Counted from the first letter of the stretch, positions 17,902 through 28,812 are shown. The stretch: 64,000 nt of DNA from Citrobacter freundii (GCF_011077955.1 NZ_JAALBX010000001.1:496001-560000); one strand, 5' to 3'. Notes: generated from the sequence alone by a model not told the origin. Numbers and translations: made by a program.

Positions 17902-18843
17902 ATGCGTTTGAAACCCCTTGTCACCGCGCTTTGCGTGGGTGCCATGCTGGCCGCAGGCGGTGTCGCCCAGGCCAAAGAGCTAAAGTCCATTGGCGTCACC
18001 GTGGGCGATCTCGCTAACCCGTTCTTTGTTCAGATAACCAAAGGGGCGGAGCTGGAAGCACGTAAGCTGGCAGGCGATAACGTCAAAGTCACGCTGGTGT
18101 CGAGCGGCTACGATTTGGGCCAACAGGTGTCGCAAATCGATAACTTTATTGCCGCCAAAGTGGACATGATCATCCTTAACGCAGCGGATTCCAAAGGCAT
18201 CGGCCCGGCGGTCAAGCGCGCTAAAGACGCGGGCATTGTGGTGGTGGCGGTTGACGTGGCGGCCGATGGCGCCGATGCCACTATCACCTCGAACAACACC
18301 CAGGCAGGCGAAAGTGCCTGTAAGTACATTACCGATCGCCTGAAAGGCAAAGGCAATGTGGTCATCATTAACGGGCCGCCGGTTTCCGCCGTACAGAACC
18401 GTGTGGAAGGCTGCCAGACTGAATTTAAACGCCACCCGGATATCAAAGTCCTCTCCTGGAACCAGAACGCCAAAGGCAGTCGTGAAGGCGGACTGGAGAT
18501 CATGACCTCGCTTTTAGCGGCGAATCCGAAGATCGACGGCGTGTTTGCGATCAACGATCCGACCGCGATCGGCGCGGATCTGGCGGCGAAACAGGCACAA
18601 CGTAACGAGTTCTTTATCGTCGGCGTTGATGGATCGCCTGATGCCGAAGAAGCGCTTAAGCGTGATAACTCGCTGTTTGTGGCAACGCCTGCTCAGGATC
18701 CTCAAGTAATGGCGGCCAAAGCGGTGGAAATCGGCTATGACATTCTGCAGGGCAAACCGGCGCCGAAAGAACCGGTTCTGATCCCGGTAACGCTTATCGA
18801 TAAGAACAACATCAGCACTTACAAAGGCTGGACGGTGAAATAA
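17902..18843 (+). CDS. Periplasmic sugar-binding protein (RbsB type)
   Basis: A 313-residue periplasmic protein. A signal peptide ends at about residue 24 (ML.AAGGVAQA then KELK). The mature part is the ribose-type two-lobe fold: SIGVTVGDLANPFF, NAADSKGIGPAVKRAKDAGI, VVAVDVAADG, the single-repeat TSNNTQAGE, FAINDPTAIGADLAAKQ and IVGVDGSPDAEEAL. GAGGAG six bases before the ATG supports this start. It captures the transported sugar and may also report it to the neighbouring sensor kinase, as TorT and LuxP do for their kinases; that second role is inference. The ligand is not known. Confidence 0.93.
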   Translation: MRLKPLVTALCVGAMLAAGGVAQAKELKSIGVTVGDLANPFFVQITKGAELEARKLAGDNVKVTLVSSGYDLGQQVSQIDNFIAAKVDMIILNAADSKGIGPAVKRAKDAGIVVVAVDVAADGADATITSNNTQAGESACKYITDRLKGKGNVVIINGPPVSAVQNRVEGCQTEFKRHPDIKVLSWNQNAKGSREGGLEIMTSLLAANPKIDGVFAINDPTAIGADLAAKQAQRNEFFIVGVDGSPDAEEALKRDNSLFVATPAQDPQVMAAKAVEIGYDILQGKPAPKEPVLIPVTLIDKNNISTYKGWTVK

Positions 18844-18922
18844 TCTTCAGCGAGGCGGAGGGGCACGCTTGCCCCTTACGCCTTTTCTTCAGGCAGCGCG
18901 CTTACGCTTCCAGGGAGATGCA

Positions 18923-19606
18923 ATGAAACGTTCTGAAATCAATGAGATCCTCGGTCATACGCGCCAGTTTTTTTCCCGTCATGATGTACATTTGCCGCCG
19001 TTTGCAAGCTTCGCTGCCGTGAAGTGGCGCGAACTGGATGAAGCACTCTGGGCTGAGGTTTTCGAATTAAAACTTGGCTGGGATGTCACCGCGTTTGGCG
19101 GCACCAATTTTGCCGCTCAAGGGCTGACGCTGTTTACACTACGCAACGGCTCGGTGGACGGCGTTACGTGGCCAAAAAGCTATGCTGAAAAAATTATGCA
19201 CGTCCGGGACGCTCAAATAACGCCGATGCATTTTCACTGGCGTAAACGGGAAGACATCATTAACCGGGGCGGTGGAAATTTAATTATCGAAATCTGGAAT
19301 GCTGACCAGTACGAACAACCGGAACAAAGCGATGTCACGGTCGTCATTGATGGTTGCCGACAAACTCACAGCGCCGGTAGTCAGTTGCGCCTCGCACCAG
19401 GGGAAAGCATCTGCCTGACACCCGGTATGTATCACAGCTTTTGGGCTGAACCCGGATTTGGCGATGTGCTGGCGGGTGAGGTATCGACGGTAAACGACGA
19501 CGACCATGACAATCGCTTCCTTAAACCCCTTGAACGGTTCAACGCCATCGACGAAGACGAACCCGCCCAGGTGGTGTTATGTAATGAATACCATCTTTTT
19601 CGTTAA
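18923..19606 (+). CDS. D-lyxose ketol-isomerase family cupin enzyme
   Basis: A 227-residue cupin with all four metal ligands of the D-lyxose isomerase family: H103 and H105 in PMHFHWRKRE, E110, and H171 in MYHSFWAEPG. The length and the ligand numbers are those I recall for the E. coli O157 enzyme EcSI (Z5688), which acts on D-lyxose and D-mannose. Such enzymes interconvert an aldose and a ketose in the cytoplasm with Mn2+. AGGGAGA precedes the ATG. It lies between the transporter and the aldolase-kinase genes, so it should act on the imported sugar before phosphorylation. Exact substrate is unproven. Confidence 0.9.
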   Translation: MKRSEINEILGHTRQFFSRHDVHLPPFASFAAVKWRELDEALWAEVFELKLGWDVTAFGGTNFAAQGLTLFTLRNGSVDGVTWPKSYAEKIMHVRDAQITPMHFHWRKREDIINRGGGNLIIEIWNADQYEQPEQSDVTVVIDGCRQTHSAGSQLRLAPGESICLTPGMYHSFWAEPGFGDVLAGEVSTVNDDDHDNRFLKPLERFNAIDEDEPAQVVLCNEYHLFR

Positions 19607-19621
19607 AACCAGGAGGCCATT

Positions 19622-20482
19622 ATGGCGTTGATTTCTCTTGCCAAAGGACTGGCGCACGCCCGTCGACATGGTTACGCGCTCGGCGCATTTAATGTGCTGG
19701 ACAGCCACTTTTTGCGCGCCCTGTTCGCGGCGGCAAAACAAGAGCGCTCACCCTTTATTATCAATATCGCAGAAGTGCATTTTAAATACGTGTCGCTGGA
19801 ATCTCTGGTTGAGGCCGTTAAATTCGAGGCGGCGCGTCATGACATTCCGGTAGTGCTCAATCTCGATCACGGCTTGCATTTTGAATCGGTCGTCCGGGCG
19901 CTGCGCCTTGGTTTTAGCTCGGTCATGTTTGATGGCTCGACACTCAGCTATGACGAAAATGTCCGGCAGACCAAAGAAGTGGTGAAAATGTGTCACGCCG
20001 TCGGTGTGTCGGTGGAAGCGGAGCTGGGCGCTGTCGGCGGCGATGAGGGCGGCGCACTGTACGGTGAAGCAGATAGCGCAAAATTCACCGATCCCGCTAT
20101 TGCCCGTGAGTTTGTCGACAGTACGGGTATCGACGCCCTTGCGGTAGCCATTGGCAACGCGCACGGGAAATATAAAGGCGAGCCGAAACTCGATTTCGAC
20201 AGGCTTAATAGTATCAGTCAGCAAACCGGTATTCCGTTGGTGTTGCATGGCGGCTCGGGGATCAGCGATGCCGATTTTCGGCGCGCCATTTCGCTTGGCA
20301 TTCATAAAATCAACTTTTATACCGGGATGTCACAGGCGGCACTGGGCGCAGTTGAACAACGGATGGCGGACCGCAAGCCGATGTATGACGAATTTGCTGA
20401 ACTGCTGCTCGGCATCGAAGAAGCGATTACCGATGTGGTAGCGGAACAGATGCGCATATTTGGCAGCGCCGGGCATGTGTAA
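19622..20482 (+). CDS. Class II ketose-bisphosphate aldolase family protein
   Basis: A 286-residue zinc-dependent aldolase of the FbaA/GatY/KbaY family. Zinc and catalytic features are visible: D82 and H83 in NLDHGLHFE, E133 to E150 in the metal loop region (EAELGAVGGDEGG), H181 in GNAHGKYKGEP and H209 in LHGGSGI. The phosphate-binding end reads KINFYT where relatives often have NVDT or NVAT, which may reflect a different substrate. AGGAGG precedes the start. In this operon it would cleave the phosphorylated ketose to dihydroxyacetone phosphate and an aldehyde. Substrate is inferred from context only. Confidence 0.9.
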   Translation: MALISLAKGLAHARRHGYALGAFNVLDSHFLRALFAAAKQERSPFIINIAEVHFKYVSLESLVEAVKFEAARHDIPVVLNLDHGLHFESVVRALRLGFSSVMFDGSTLSYDENVRQTKEVVKMCHAVGVSVEAELGAVGGDEGGALYGEADSAKFTDPAIAREFVDSTGIDALAVAIGNAHGKYKGEPKLDFDRLNSISQQTGIPLVLHGGSGISDADFRRAISLGIHKINFYTGMSQAALGAVEQRMADRKPMYDEFAELLLGIEEAITDVVAEQMRIFGSAGHV

Positions 20483-20491
20483 GGAGGCGCA

Positions 20492-21499
20492 ATGAGCGAT
20501 CGCAAAGGCGTTATTGCCGCCGGCAATATGCTGGTGGACCATGTTCATCAAATTGTGCATTGGCCGGAGCCTGGCTGGCTGACCGAGATCACCCGCAGCG
20601 AACGCTCCACCGGTGGCGCGCCGCTTAACGTATTGCTCACGCTCGCTAAAATGCATACCGGCTTGCCGCTTCAGGCCGTGGGCCTGATTGGCGAGGATCA
20701 TGATGGTGATTACGTGATGGCGATGCTGGAGCAATATCACGTCAATCGCCAGCATGTGCACCGTACCTCATTTGCGCCGACGTCCATGACGCAAGTTATG
20801 ACCGACCCCAGCGGTCAGCGTACGTTTTTCCATTCGCCTGGCGCAAACCGGCTACTGGATCTCCCGGCATTCGATAATCTTGACAGCAACATGAAGATTT
20901 TCCATCTGGGGTATTTATTGTTGCTTGATAGCCTGGATTTACCCGATGCCGATTACGGTACCCGCAGCGCCCGCCTGCTCGCGCAAATGCAGCGGCAGGG
21001 CTATCAAACCTCGCTGGATTTGGTGTCGCGCCAGGGCGATCCCCGCTATCGCCCTTTAGTTATGCCTGCCCTTCCCTGGCTGGATTATCTGGTGATCAAC
21101 GAACTGGAAGCAGGCGAGTTTAGCGGTCAGGCAATGCGCAAAGCCGACCATACTCCAGACGTGGAGGCTATCGGCGAGGTTGCCCGCCAACTGCTGGACG
21201 CCGGTGTGCGTCAGCGTGTGGTTATCCATTGCCCTGAAGGCGCGTTTGGCATCGAACCCGATACGTCGGGTATATGGGTGCCGTCAATAACGCTAAAACA
21301 AGAAGAGATCGTGGGAAGCGTGGGTGCGGGCGATGCGTTCTGTGCTGGCCTGTTATATGGCTGCCATGAAAGCTGGTTGCTGAATGACAGTATTCTTCTG
21401 GCCCATGCCTGTGCCAGAGCAAGCTTGCTGTGCGCTAATGCTATAGATGGCGCGAAAACACTAGCGGAATTAACGCTTGATATTCATGACTCTCGCTAA
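20492..21499 (+). CDS. PfkB-family carbohydrate kinase
   Basis: A 335-residue ribokinase-type sugar kinase. The N-terminal substrate motif region reads STGGAPLNVLLTLAKM, and the C-terminal anion-hole and catalytic motif GAGDAF lies at 278-283 with D281 as the expected base. AAGGAGG precedes the ATG, nine bases after the aldolase stop. It is the last gene of the sugar operon and should phosphorylate the ketose made by the isomerase so that the aldolase can cleave it. PfkB enzymes vary widely in substrate, so the exact sugar and carbon position cannot be read from the sequence. Confidence 0.9.
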   Translation: MSDRKGVIAAGNMLVDHVHQIVHWPEPGWLTEITRSERSTGGAPLNVLLTLAKMHTGLPLQAVGLIGEDHDGDYVMAMLEQYHVNRQHVHRTSFAPTSMTQVMTDPSGQRTFFHSPGANRLLDLPAFDNLDSNMKIFHLGYLLLLDSLDLPDADYGTRSARLLAQMQRQGYQTSLDLVSRQGDPRYRPLVMPALPWLDYLVINELEAGEFSGQAMRKADHTPDVEAIGEVARQLLDAGVRQRVVIHCPEGAFGIEPDTSGIWVPSITLKQEEIVGSVGAGDAFCAGLLYGCHESWLLNDSILLAHACARASLLCANAIDGAKTLAELTLDIHDSR

Positions 21500-21788
21500 A
21501 GGAATAATGAATAATAAGTTACCGAAATAAATATATTCGTTTTTATGAGCGATATTATTTATCAGTGCAACAGGTTTCCAGTAATTACATTCTGTTTTCA
21601 CTGGCGTTTTATTTTCGCCGATTTAATATAGCGGGCGGGTGCTTAAGGCTTTCTGTCTTAAGTGCATATTAACGAGGGACAGAAAGAGAAAAGCCCCGGG
21701 AAATATTTCTATTAACCCGAGGCTATCTCTCAACTCCCAACAAGTTGAGAATAGCCGCTTACTCGCCGCGAGGCAAGGAGTAAATGGC
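21500..21788 (+). other. hok leader region and end of the sugar operon
   Basis: The stretch after the kinase gene has no evident terminator for the sugar operon. From about 21635 it is the structured leader of the hok mRNA (CTTAAG pair, CTTTCTGTC and GACAGAAAG arms, GCCCCGGG hairpin). Bases 21500-21630 are AT-rich with nothing identifiable. Confidence 0.5.
21684..21755 (-). ncRNA. Candidate Sok-type antisense RNA of the hok locus
   Basis: Opposite the hok leader, a hairpin (AGCCTCGGG with CCCGGGGCT, one mismatch, 21692-21724) is followed on the minus strand by a T-rich tail, as in a Sok terminator. On the plus strand CTTTCTGTC and GACAGAAAG can pair as the 5' stem of hok mRNA, and the surrounding leader resembles plasmid R1 hok. 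The 5' end of the antisense RNA is a guess. Confidence 0.5.
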
Positions 21789-21941
21789 ATGAAGCCACTG
21801 CGATATCTGTTTGCGTGTTTATTAGTTGTTTGCGTAACAGTCCTGTTTTTTTCTTTATTTAATCGCGGATTACTTTGCGAATTAAGAATAAAGAACGGAA
21901 GTCAGGAGGTGGCGGCGAAATTAGCCTGCTCTGACCGGTAA
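21789..21941 (+). CDS. Hok/Gef-type membrane toxin of a type I toxin-antitoxin locus
   Basis: A 50-residue peptide with the Hok layout: MKPLRYLFACLL, one membrane segment (residues 5-25), then CELRIKNGSQEVAAKLAC, matching the family core C-E-(I/L/V)-R-x-x-x-G-x-x-E-V-A-A. Hok peptides depolarise the inner membrane when made; translation is normally blocked by the antisense Sok RNA. AAGGAG precedes the ATG. An in-frame upstream GTG at 21639 gives a longer frame like the Mok extension of chromosomal loci. It lies between the sugar operon and its response regulator gene and is followed by its own terminator. Whether it is active is unknown. Confidence 0.85.
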   Translation: MKPLRYLFACLLVVCVTVLFFSLFNRGLLCELRIKNGSQEVAAKLACSDR

Positions 21942-21949
21942 TGCTACTC

Positions 21950-21974
21950 GGGCGGAGTTCGCTCCGCCCTTCTT
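21950..21974 (+). terminator. Terminator after hok
   Basis: Eight-base perfect stem (GGGCGGAG and its complement) closed by a TTCG tetraloop, with a T-rich tail on the plus strand only, so it serves the hok transcript. Confidence 0.8.
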
Positions 21975-22005
21975 GTTTGGATTCGAGTCCTTAATGCACC
22001 CATTT

Positions 22006-22737
22006 TTAAGCCGCTTTTTCAGCCGCAATAACATCCGCGGAAAAAACATATCCCACCCCGCGAATGGTGCGGATTAATGCCGGTTGATGAGGGTTAATTT
22101 CAATCTTACGGCGCAAACGCATCACTAATACATCGATAGTGCGATCGAAAACGTCGGTGGTTTCGCTGTGCGTTAATTCCAGCAACCGCTCACGGCTTAA
22201 CACCCGCCGCGCATTTTGCGCCAGCGCCAGTAAAAGACCGTATTCACCCTGAGTCAGATCTACGGGCTGTTGATTCGCATCCATCAACACGCAGCGCCCC
22301 GGATCGAGTGTCCAGCCATTGAACATTAACCCCTTTCCCTGGGCTGCCGGGACGTCGTTATTAAGCACACCGCTGCGGCGTAATACCGCTTTTACGCGGG
22401 CAATAACCACGCGCGGATTAAACGGTTTGGCGATGTAATCATCCGCGCCCATTTCAAGGCCAACCACTACGTCAGATTCACTGCCAAGGCCCGTGAGCAT
22501 AATGACCGGCAACGCCGGATGCTGACGCTGAATTTGTTGCAGCACCATCAGTCCGTTGATATCGGGGAGCATCATATCTAACAGCACTAAGGCAATTTCA
22601 GGGTGCGATCCCAGCGTCGCCAGCGCGTTATTCCCGGTATAGCAGGCGTGCACATCAAACACATGCTCACTAAAGGCATCCCTCAGGACATCGCAAATGG
22701 CGGGATCATCATCCACCACCATAATGGCAGGTTTCAT
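22006..22737 (-). CDS. OmpR-family response regulator
   Basis: A 243-residue two-domain regulator. The receiver has the acidic pair D9-D10, phosphoacceptor D54 in LVLLDMMLPD and the lysine in DDYIAKPF. The C-terminal winged helix carries DLTQGEYGLLLAL and RTIDVLVMRLRRKI ending in IRTIRGVGYVF. The start at 22737 has GGAG about eight bases before it; ATG 22743 is possible but too close to that site. No kinase is adjacent. The nearest candidate partner is the hybrid kinase at 12443-15013 on the far side of the sugar operon, which it would regulate. A hok locus lies just downstream, transcribed towards it. Confidence 0.9.
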   Translation of the reverse strand: MKPAIMVVDDDPAICDVLRDAFSEHVFDVHACYTGNNALATLGSHPEIALVLLDMMLPDINGLMVLQQIQRQHPALPVIMLTGLGSESDVVVGLEMGADDYIAKPFNPRVVIARVKAVLRRSGVLNNDVPAAQGKGLMFNGWTLDPGRCVLMDANQQPVDLTQGEYGLLLALAQNARRVLSRERLLELTHSETTDVFDRTIDVLVMRLRRKIEINPHQPALIRTIRGVGYVFSADVIAAEKAA

Positions 22738-22906
22738 TATCATTCTCCGCAGGGATGAATAGCGTACGTTGAGTGTGGGCGATTGTACGGATCGATGCCT
22801 GAAAATGTCTTGTGGGGATGTTGAAAATCTAATCAATATCACAGCGATGGATAAACTGGGGTGGTGAAAACCGCTCTGTGAGCTGGCCGCTCAGGTTTAG
22901 AAGGGT

Positions 22907-22935
22907 AAAAAAAAGCTGGCGCATATCGCGCCAGC
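22907..22935 (-). terminator. Terminator after gltP
   Basis: Eight-base perfect stem (GCTGGCGC and its complement) with a five-base loop, followed on the minus strand by eight T. It lies 23 bases after the gltP stop. Confidence 0.88.
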
Positions 22936-22958
22936 CCTCTTTTATTCTGCGTAATCCG

Positions 22959-24272
22959 TTAAGAATTGGCCGTTTCGTCAAATTTACCCAGCACTTCTCG
23001 CTCATACGCCGCGGCCTTTTTACGGTCGAAGCGGTGCTCCCACTTGGCGATAACCAGCACCGCCAGGGCATTCCCCACCACATTTAACGCGGTGCGGGCC
23101 ATATCAAGAATACGGTCTACGCCTGCGATAAAGGCCAGGCCTTCCAGCGGGATCCCGACACTGCCAAGCGTCGCCAGCAGCACCACAAACGACACGCCCG
23201 GTACGCCCGCGATACCTTTTGACGTCACCATCAGGGTCAGTACCAGAATGATTTCCTGGCCGAGAGACAACTCTATGCCGTAAAGCTGGGCAATAAAGAT
23301 GGCGGCGATACTCTGGTAGAGCGTCGAACCATCGAGATTAAAAGAGTAACCGGTCGGCACCACGAAACTGGTGATCGACGCGGGTGCGCCATAGGCTTCC
23401 ATCTTCTCGATAATACGCGGCAATACGCTTTCTGAGCTGGCAGTAGAATAGGCCAGGATCAGCTCCTCTTTAAGGATGCGGATAAGGACCATAATGCGCA
23501 GGCCGCAAAGCCGCGCCACACTGCCCAGCACCACCAGCGCGAAGAACAAAATTGCCATGTAAACCAGGATAACCAGTTTGGCGAGCGGCCATAGTGAGGC
23601 AAAACCAAAGTTGGCGACCGTCACTGAAATGAGCGCGAACACACCAACCGGCGCGTAGCGCATCACCATATGGGTGACTTTAAACATGGTTTCAGAAATG
23701 GAGCGAAACACGGTAACCAGCGGTTCGCGATGGTTAGACGGCAGTGAGGAGAGGCCCAGGCCGAATAATACCGAGAAGAAAATAATCGGCAGCATGTCGC
23801 CTTTCGCCATCGATGCCACGATATTGGTTGGCACCAGCGACAAAATCGTCCCCATCAGGCCGTGGGCATGGCTTTGTACTTGTTCAGTCGTCTGCTGATA
23901 TTTCGAGATATCCACGGCGGCAAGCTGGGACATATCAATCCCGTGGCCTGGCTGGAATACGTTCGCAAGCGTAATCCCAATAATAATCGCGACGGTTGTG
24001 ATGACTTCAAAATAGATGATGGTTTTCGCGCCGATACGGCCGAGCTGTTTTGCATCGCCAACACCGGCAATGCCCACCACCAACGTTGAGATAACAATCG
24101 GTACGACGATCATTTTGATGAGGTGGATGAAGATGTCACCTGCCGGAGAGAGCAGATTACTGACCAGCCATTCGCGGCTATCCACGTGGTAGTGCAGATA
24201 GCTGCCCAGAAGAATGCCCAGCACAAGCGCAAGCAAAATTTGCCAGGCCAGGCTTATCTTTTTGTTTTTCAT
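22959..24272 (-). CDS. gltP: Proton/glutamate-aspartate symporter GltP
   Basis: GltP imports L-glutamate and L-aspartate with protons across the inner membrane (DAACS family). The 437-residue protein has the E. coli length and near-identical text throughout, including the serine-rich re-entrant loop AYSTASSESVLPRI, the substrate site TGYSFNLDGSTLYQ and GIAGVPGVSFVVL. About eight membrane helices plus two hairpins are expected. It is divergent from acs. In E. coli the nrf operon separates the two genes; here they face each other across only 424 bases. Confidence 0.97.
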   Translation of the reverse strand: MKNKKISLAWQILLALVLGILLGSYLHYHVDSREWLVSNLLSPAGDIFIHLIKMIVVPIVISTLVVGIAGVGDAKQLGRIGAKTIIYFEVITTVAIIIGITLANVFQPGHGIDMSQLAAVDISKYQQTTEQVQSHAHGLMGTILSLVPTNIVASMAKGDMLPIIFFSVLFGLGLSSLPSNHREPLVTVFRSISETMFKVTHMVMRYAPVGVFALISVTVANFGFASLWPLAKLVILVYMAILFFALVVLGSVARLCGLRIMVLIRILKEELILAYSTASSESVLPRIIEKMEAYGAPASITSFVVPTGYSFNLDGSTLYQSIAAIFIAQLYGIELSLGQEIILVLTLMVTSKGIAGVPGVSFVVLLATLGSVGIPLEGLAFIAGVDRILDMARTALNVVGNALAVLVIAKWEHRFDRKKAAAYEREVLGKFDETANS

Positions 24273-24696
24273 AACACGTAACTTCCTGATTCAAGAGGGC
24301 CATTCCCATGTGTGTCAGTATGAGAAGGTCACAAACTGAAAGGGGTATGACAAACGTTGGGTCTGTTATGGGGTTTTTTAACGCGCATAAGGAGTACCAT
24401 TTGTACGCCATGCTACGCAACCCTTAAGGAACAGGCACATTCACTGTTTTTTTGCTTCAAAACGCATTTTTATATCAGTATCTCACTATAACTTTTTGTT
24501 ATAGATGAATTTTCCCATTCATAATTTACAAAAATATCTGGACTCAATTTTTTTCTCCGGCCGAATCGTTTGAGCAAATTTCAGGCAATTATTTTATTCG
24601 TGATCTGCCGCGCAAATAATAAACAAACCCGCCTAAGCCCCTACAATTAACGTTTGCTTGACATATTATTAACATCCTTCAAGGAGAAAAAAAGCC
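24273..24696. promoter_or_regulatory. Divergent gltP-acs promoter region
   Basis: Bases 24420-24680 are AT-rich and hold no gene. A TACAAT hexamer at 24642-24647 is a candidate -10 for acs. The E. coli acs promoter depends on CRP with modulation by IHF and Fis; I could not identify a convincing TGTGA-N6-TCACA match here, only CGTGA near 24596. Confidence 0.4.
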
Positions 24697-26655
24697 ATGA
24701 GCCAAATACATAAACACGCTATTCCCGCAAACATTGCGGAACATTGCCTGATTAATCCGGAGCAGTACGAAGCTAAATATCAGCAATCTATTCACGATCC
24801 TGACGCGTTCTGGGGTGAACAGGGCAAAATCCTCGATTGGATCAAGCCTTATCAGAAAGTTAAGAACACCTCATTCGCTCCCGGCAATATTTCTATTAAA
24901 TGGTATGAAGACGGCACACTGAATTTAGCGGCGAACTGCCTTGATCGTCACCTGAGCGAACATGGCGACCGCACAGCCATTATTTGGGAAGGCGACGACG
25001 CGACCCAAAGTAAACATATTACCTATCGCGAACTGCATCGCGATGTCTGCCGCTTTGCCAATACCCTGGTCGATCTGGGGATTAAGAAAGGCGATGTAGT
25101 GGCTATCTATATGCCGATGGTGCCGGAAGCGGCGGTGGCAATGCTTGCCTGCGCGCGTATCGGCGCGGTGCACTCCGTCATTTTTGGCGGCTTTTCTCCT
25201 GAGGCGGTGGCCGGGCGTATTATTGACTCCAGCGCACATCTGGTTATCACTGCGGATGAAGGCGTCCGCGCAGGGCGCGCAATCCCGCTGAAGAAGAATG
25301 TCGATGAAGCGCTGAGAAATCCGGGCGTGAAAACCATTGAGCACGTGATTGTGCTTAAACGCACCGGCGCGAATACAGAATGGCATGAAGGCCGCGATAA
25401 AGCGTGGAACGAGCTGATTGAAAAAGCGAGCGCTCACCATGAGCCAGTTGAAGTGAATGCCGAAGATCCGCTGTTTATCCTTTATACCTCAGGCTCGACC
25501 GGTAAACCTAAAGGCGTACTGCACACCACCGGCGGTTACCTGGTTTACGCCGCAACCACCTTCAAATACGTGTTTGACTATAAGCCTGGCGACATCTACT
25601 GGTGTACGGCGGATGTGGGCTGGGTTACCGGCCACAGCTATTTGCTCTATGGCCCGCTTGCCTGCGGCGCGACTACGCTGATGTTTGAAGGCGTACCGAA
25701 CTGGCCGGCACCAAACCGCATGGCACAGGTGGTTGATAAACATAAAGTAAACATTCTTTACACCGCTCCGACCGCCATCCGTGCCCTGATGGCGGAAGGT
25801 GATAAAGCGATTGAAGGCACCGATCGTTCTTCATTGCGCATTCTGGGTTCCGTGGGTGAGCCAATCAACCCCGAAGCCTGGGAGTGGTACTGGAAGAAAA
25901 TCGGTAACGAGAAATGCCCGGTGGTCGATACCTGGTGGCAGACCGAAACGGGCGGCTTCATGATAACCCCGCTGCCTGGCGCCACTGAACTCAAAGCCGG
26001 GTCGGCAACGCGTCCTTTCTTTGGCGTGCAGCCGGCATTGGTTGACAATGAAGGTCATGAGCTGACAGGCGCAACCGAAGGCAATCTGGTGATTACCGAT
26101 TCCTGGCCTGGGCAAGCGCGCACGCTGTTTGGCGATCATGAGCGTTTTGAACAAACCTATTTCTCCACCTTTAAGAATATGTACTTCAGTGGTGACGGCG
26201 CGCGCCGCGATGAAGATGGTTACTACTGGATAACCGGACGTGTGGATGACGTATTGAACGTGTCCGGGCATCGTCTGGGCACCGCGGAAATAGAATCAGC
26301 GTTGGTTTCCCATCCGAAAATCGCCGAAGCTGCCGTGGTGGGCATTCCGCACAATATTAAAGGCCAGGCGATTTATGCCTACGTGACGCTCAATCACGGT
26401 GAAGAACCGACGCCGCAGCTTTATACCGACGTGCGCAACTGGGTACGTAAAGAAATCGGCCCTCTGGCGACGCCAGATATTCTGCACTGGACCGACTCAC
26501 TGCCGAAAACCCGCTCCGGCAAAATTATGCGCCGCATTTTGCGTAAGATTGCGGCCGGGGATACCAGTAACTTCGGCGATACCTCAACCCTCGCCGATCC
26601 AGGTGTGGTGGAAAAACTGCTTGAAGAGAAGCAGGCCATCACCATGCCGTCATAA
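24697..26655 (+). CDS. acs: Acetyl-CoA synthetase Acs
   Basis: Acs activates acetate with ATP and CoA through acetyl-AMP, the high-affinity route for acetate scavenging. The 652-residue protein is the E. coli length. Visible are the AMP-binding P-loop [28 protein letters not shown], the hinge region [20 protein letters not shown] and, near residue 609, [11 protein letters not shown] carrying the lysine that is acetylated to switch the enzyme off. AAGGAG precedes the ATG. It leads the acs-yjcH-actP operon, which couples acetate uptake to activation. Confidence 0.98.
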   Translation: MSQIHKHAIPANIAEHCLINPEQYEAKYQQSIHDPDAFWGEQGKILDWIKPYQKVKNTSFAPGNISIKWYEDGTLNLAANCLDRHLSEHGDRTAIIWEGDDATQSKHITYRELHRDVCRFANTLVDLGIKKGDVVAIYMPMVPEAAVAMLACARIGAVHSVIFGGFSPEAVAGRIIDSSAHLVITADEGVRAGRAIPLKKNVDEALRNPGVKTIEHVIVLKRTGANTEWHEGRDKAWNELIEKASAHHEPVEVNAEDPLFILYTSGSTGKPKGVLHTTGGYLVYAATTFKYVFDYKPGDIYWCTADVGWVTGHSYLLYGPLACGATTLMFEGVPNWPAPNRMAQVVDKHKVNILYTAPTAIRALMAEGDKAIEGTDRSSLRILGSVGEPINPEAWEWYWKKIGNEKCPVVDTWWQTETGGFMITPLPGATELKAGSATRPFFGVQPALVDNEGHELTGATEGNLVITDSWPGQARTLFGDHERFEQTYFSTFKNMYFSGDGARRDEDGYYWITGRVDDVLNVSGHRLGTAEIESALVSHPKIAEAAVVGIPHNIKGQAIYAYVTLNHGEEPTPQLYTDVRNWVRKEIGPLATPDILHWTDSLPKTRSGKIMRRILRKIAAGDTSNFGDTSTLADPGVVEKLLEEKQAITMPS

Positions 26656-26668
26656 CGTCTCACCTTAA

Positions 26669-26692
26669 CCCTCTCCCCGGCCGGGGAGAGGG
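26669..26692. repeat. Perfect 24-base palindrome between acs and yjcH
   Basis: The arm CCCTCTCCCCGG is followed directly by its exact complement. There is no T-run on either side, so it is not a standard terminator. It may be a dispersed intergenic repeat, a stability element within the acs-yjcH-actP mRNA, or a partial attenuator reducing expression of the downstream genes. Confidence 0.6.
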
Positions 26693-26793
26693 AAACTATA
26701 ACAACCTGTACCCTACTCCTCTCAAGGATTTCTTGCTGCGCAAAGCAGGCTGCGGCACGAAAAACGCGGGGGCACACCTCTGGAGACTGTGTG

Positions 26794-28763
<1,970 letters not shown>

Positions 28764-28786
28764 CCATCCTATGCTACGTTTGAAAA

Positions 28787-28812
28787 GGGAGCCTTTGACG
28801 GCTCCCTTTTTC
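28787..28812 (+). terminator. Terminator after actP
   Basis: Seven-base perfect stem (GGGAGCC and its complement), six-base loop and a T-run, 23 bases after the actP stop. Confidence 0.92.
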
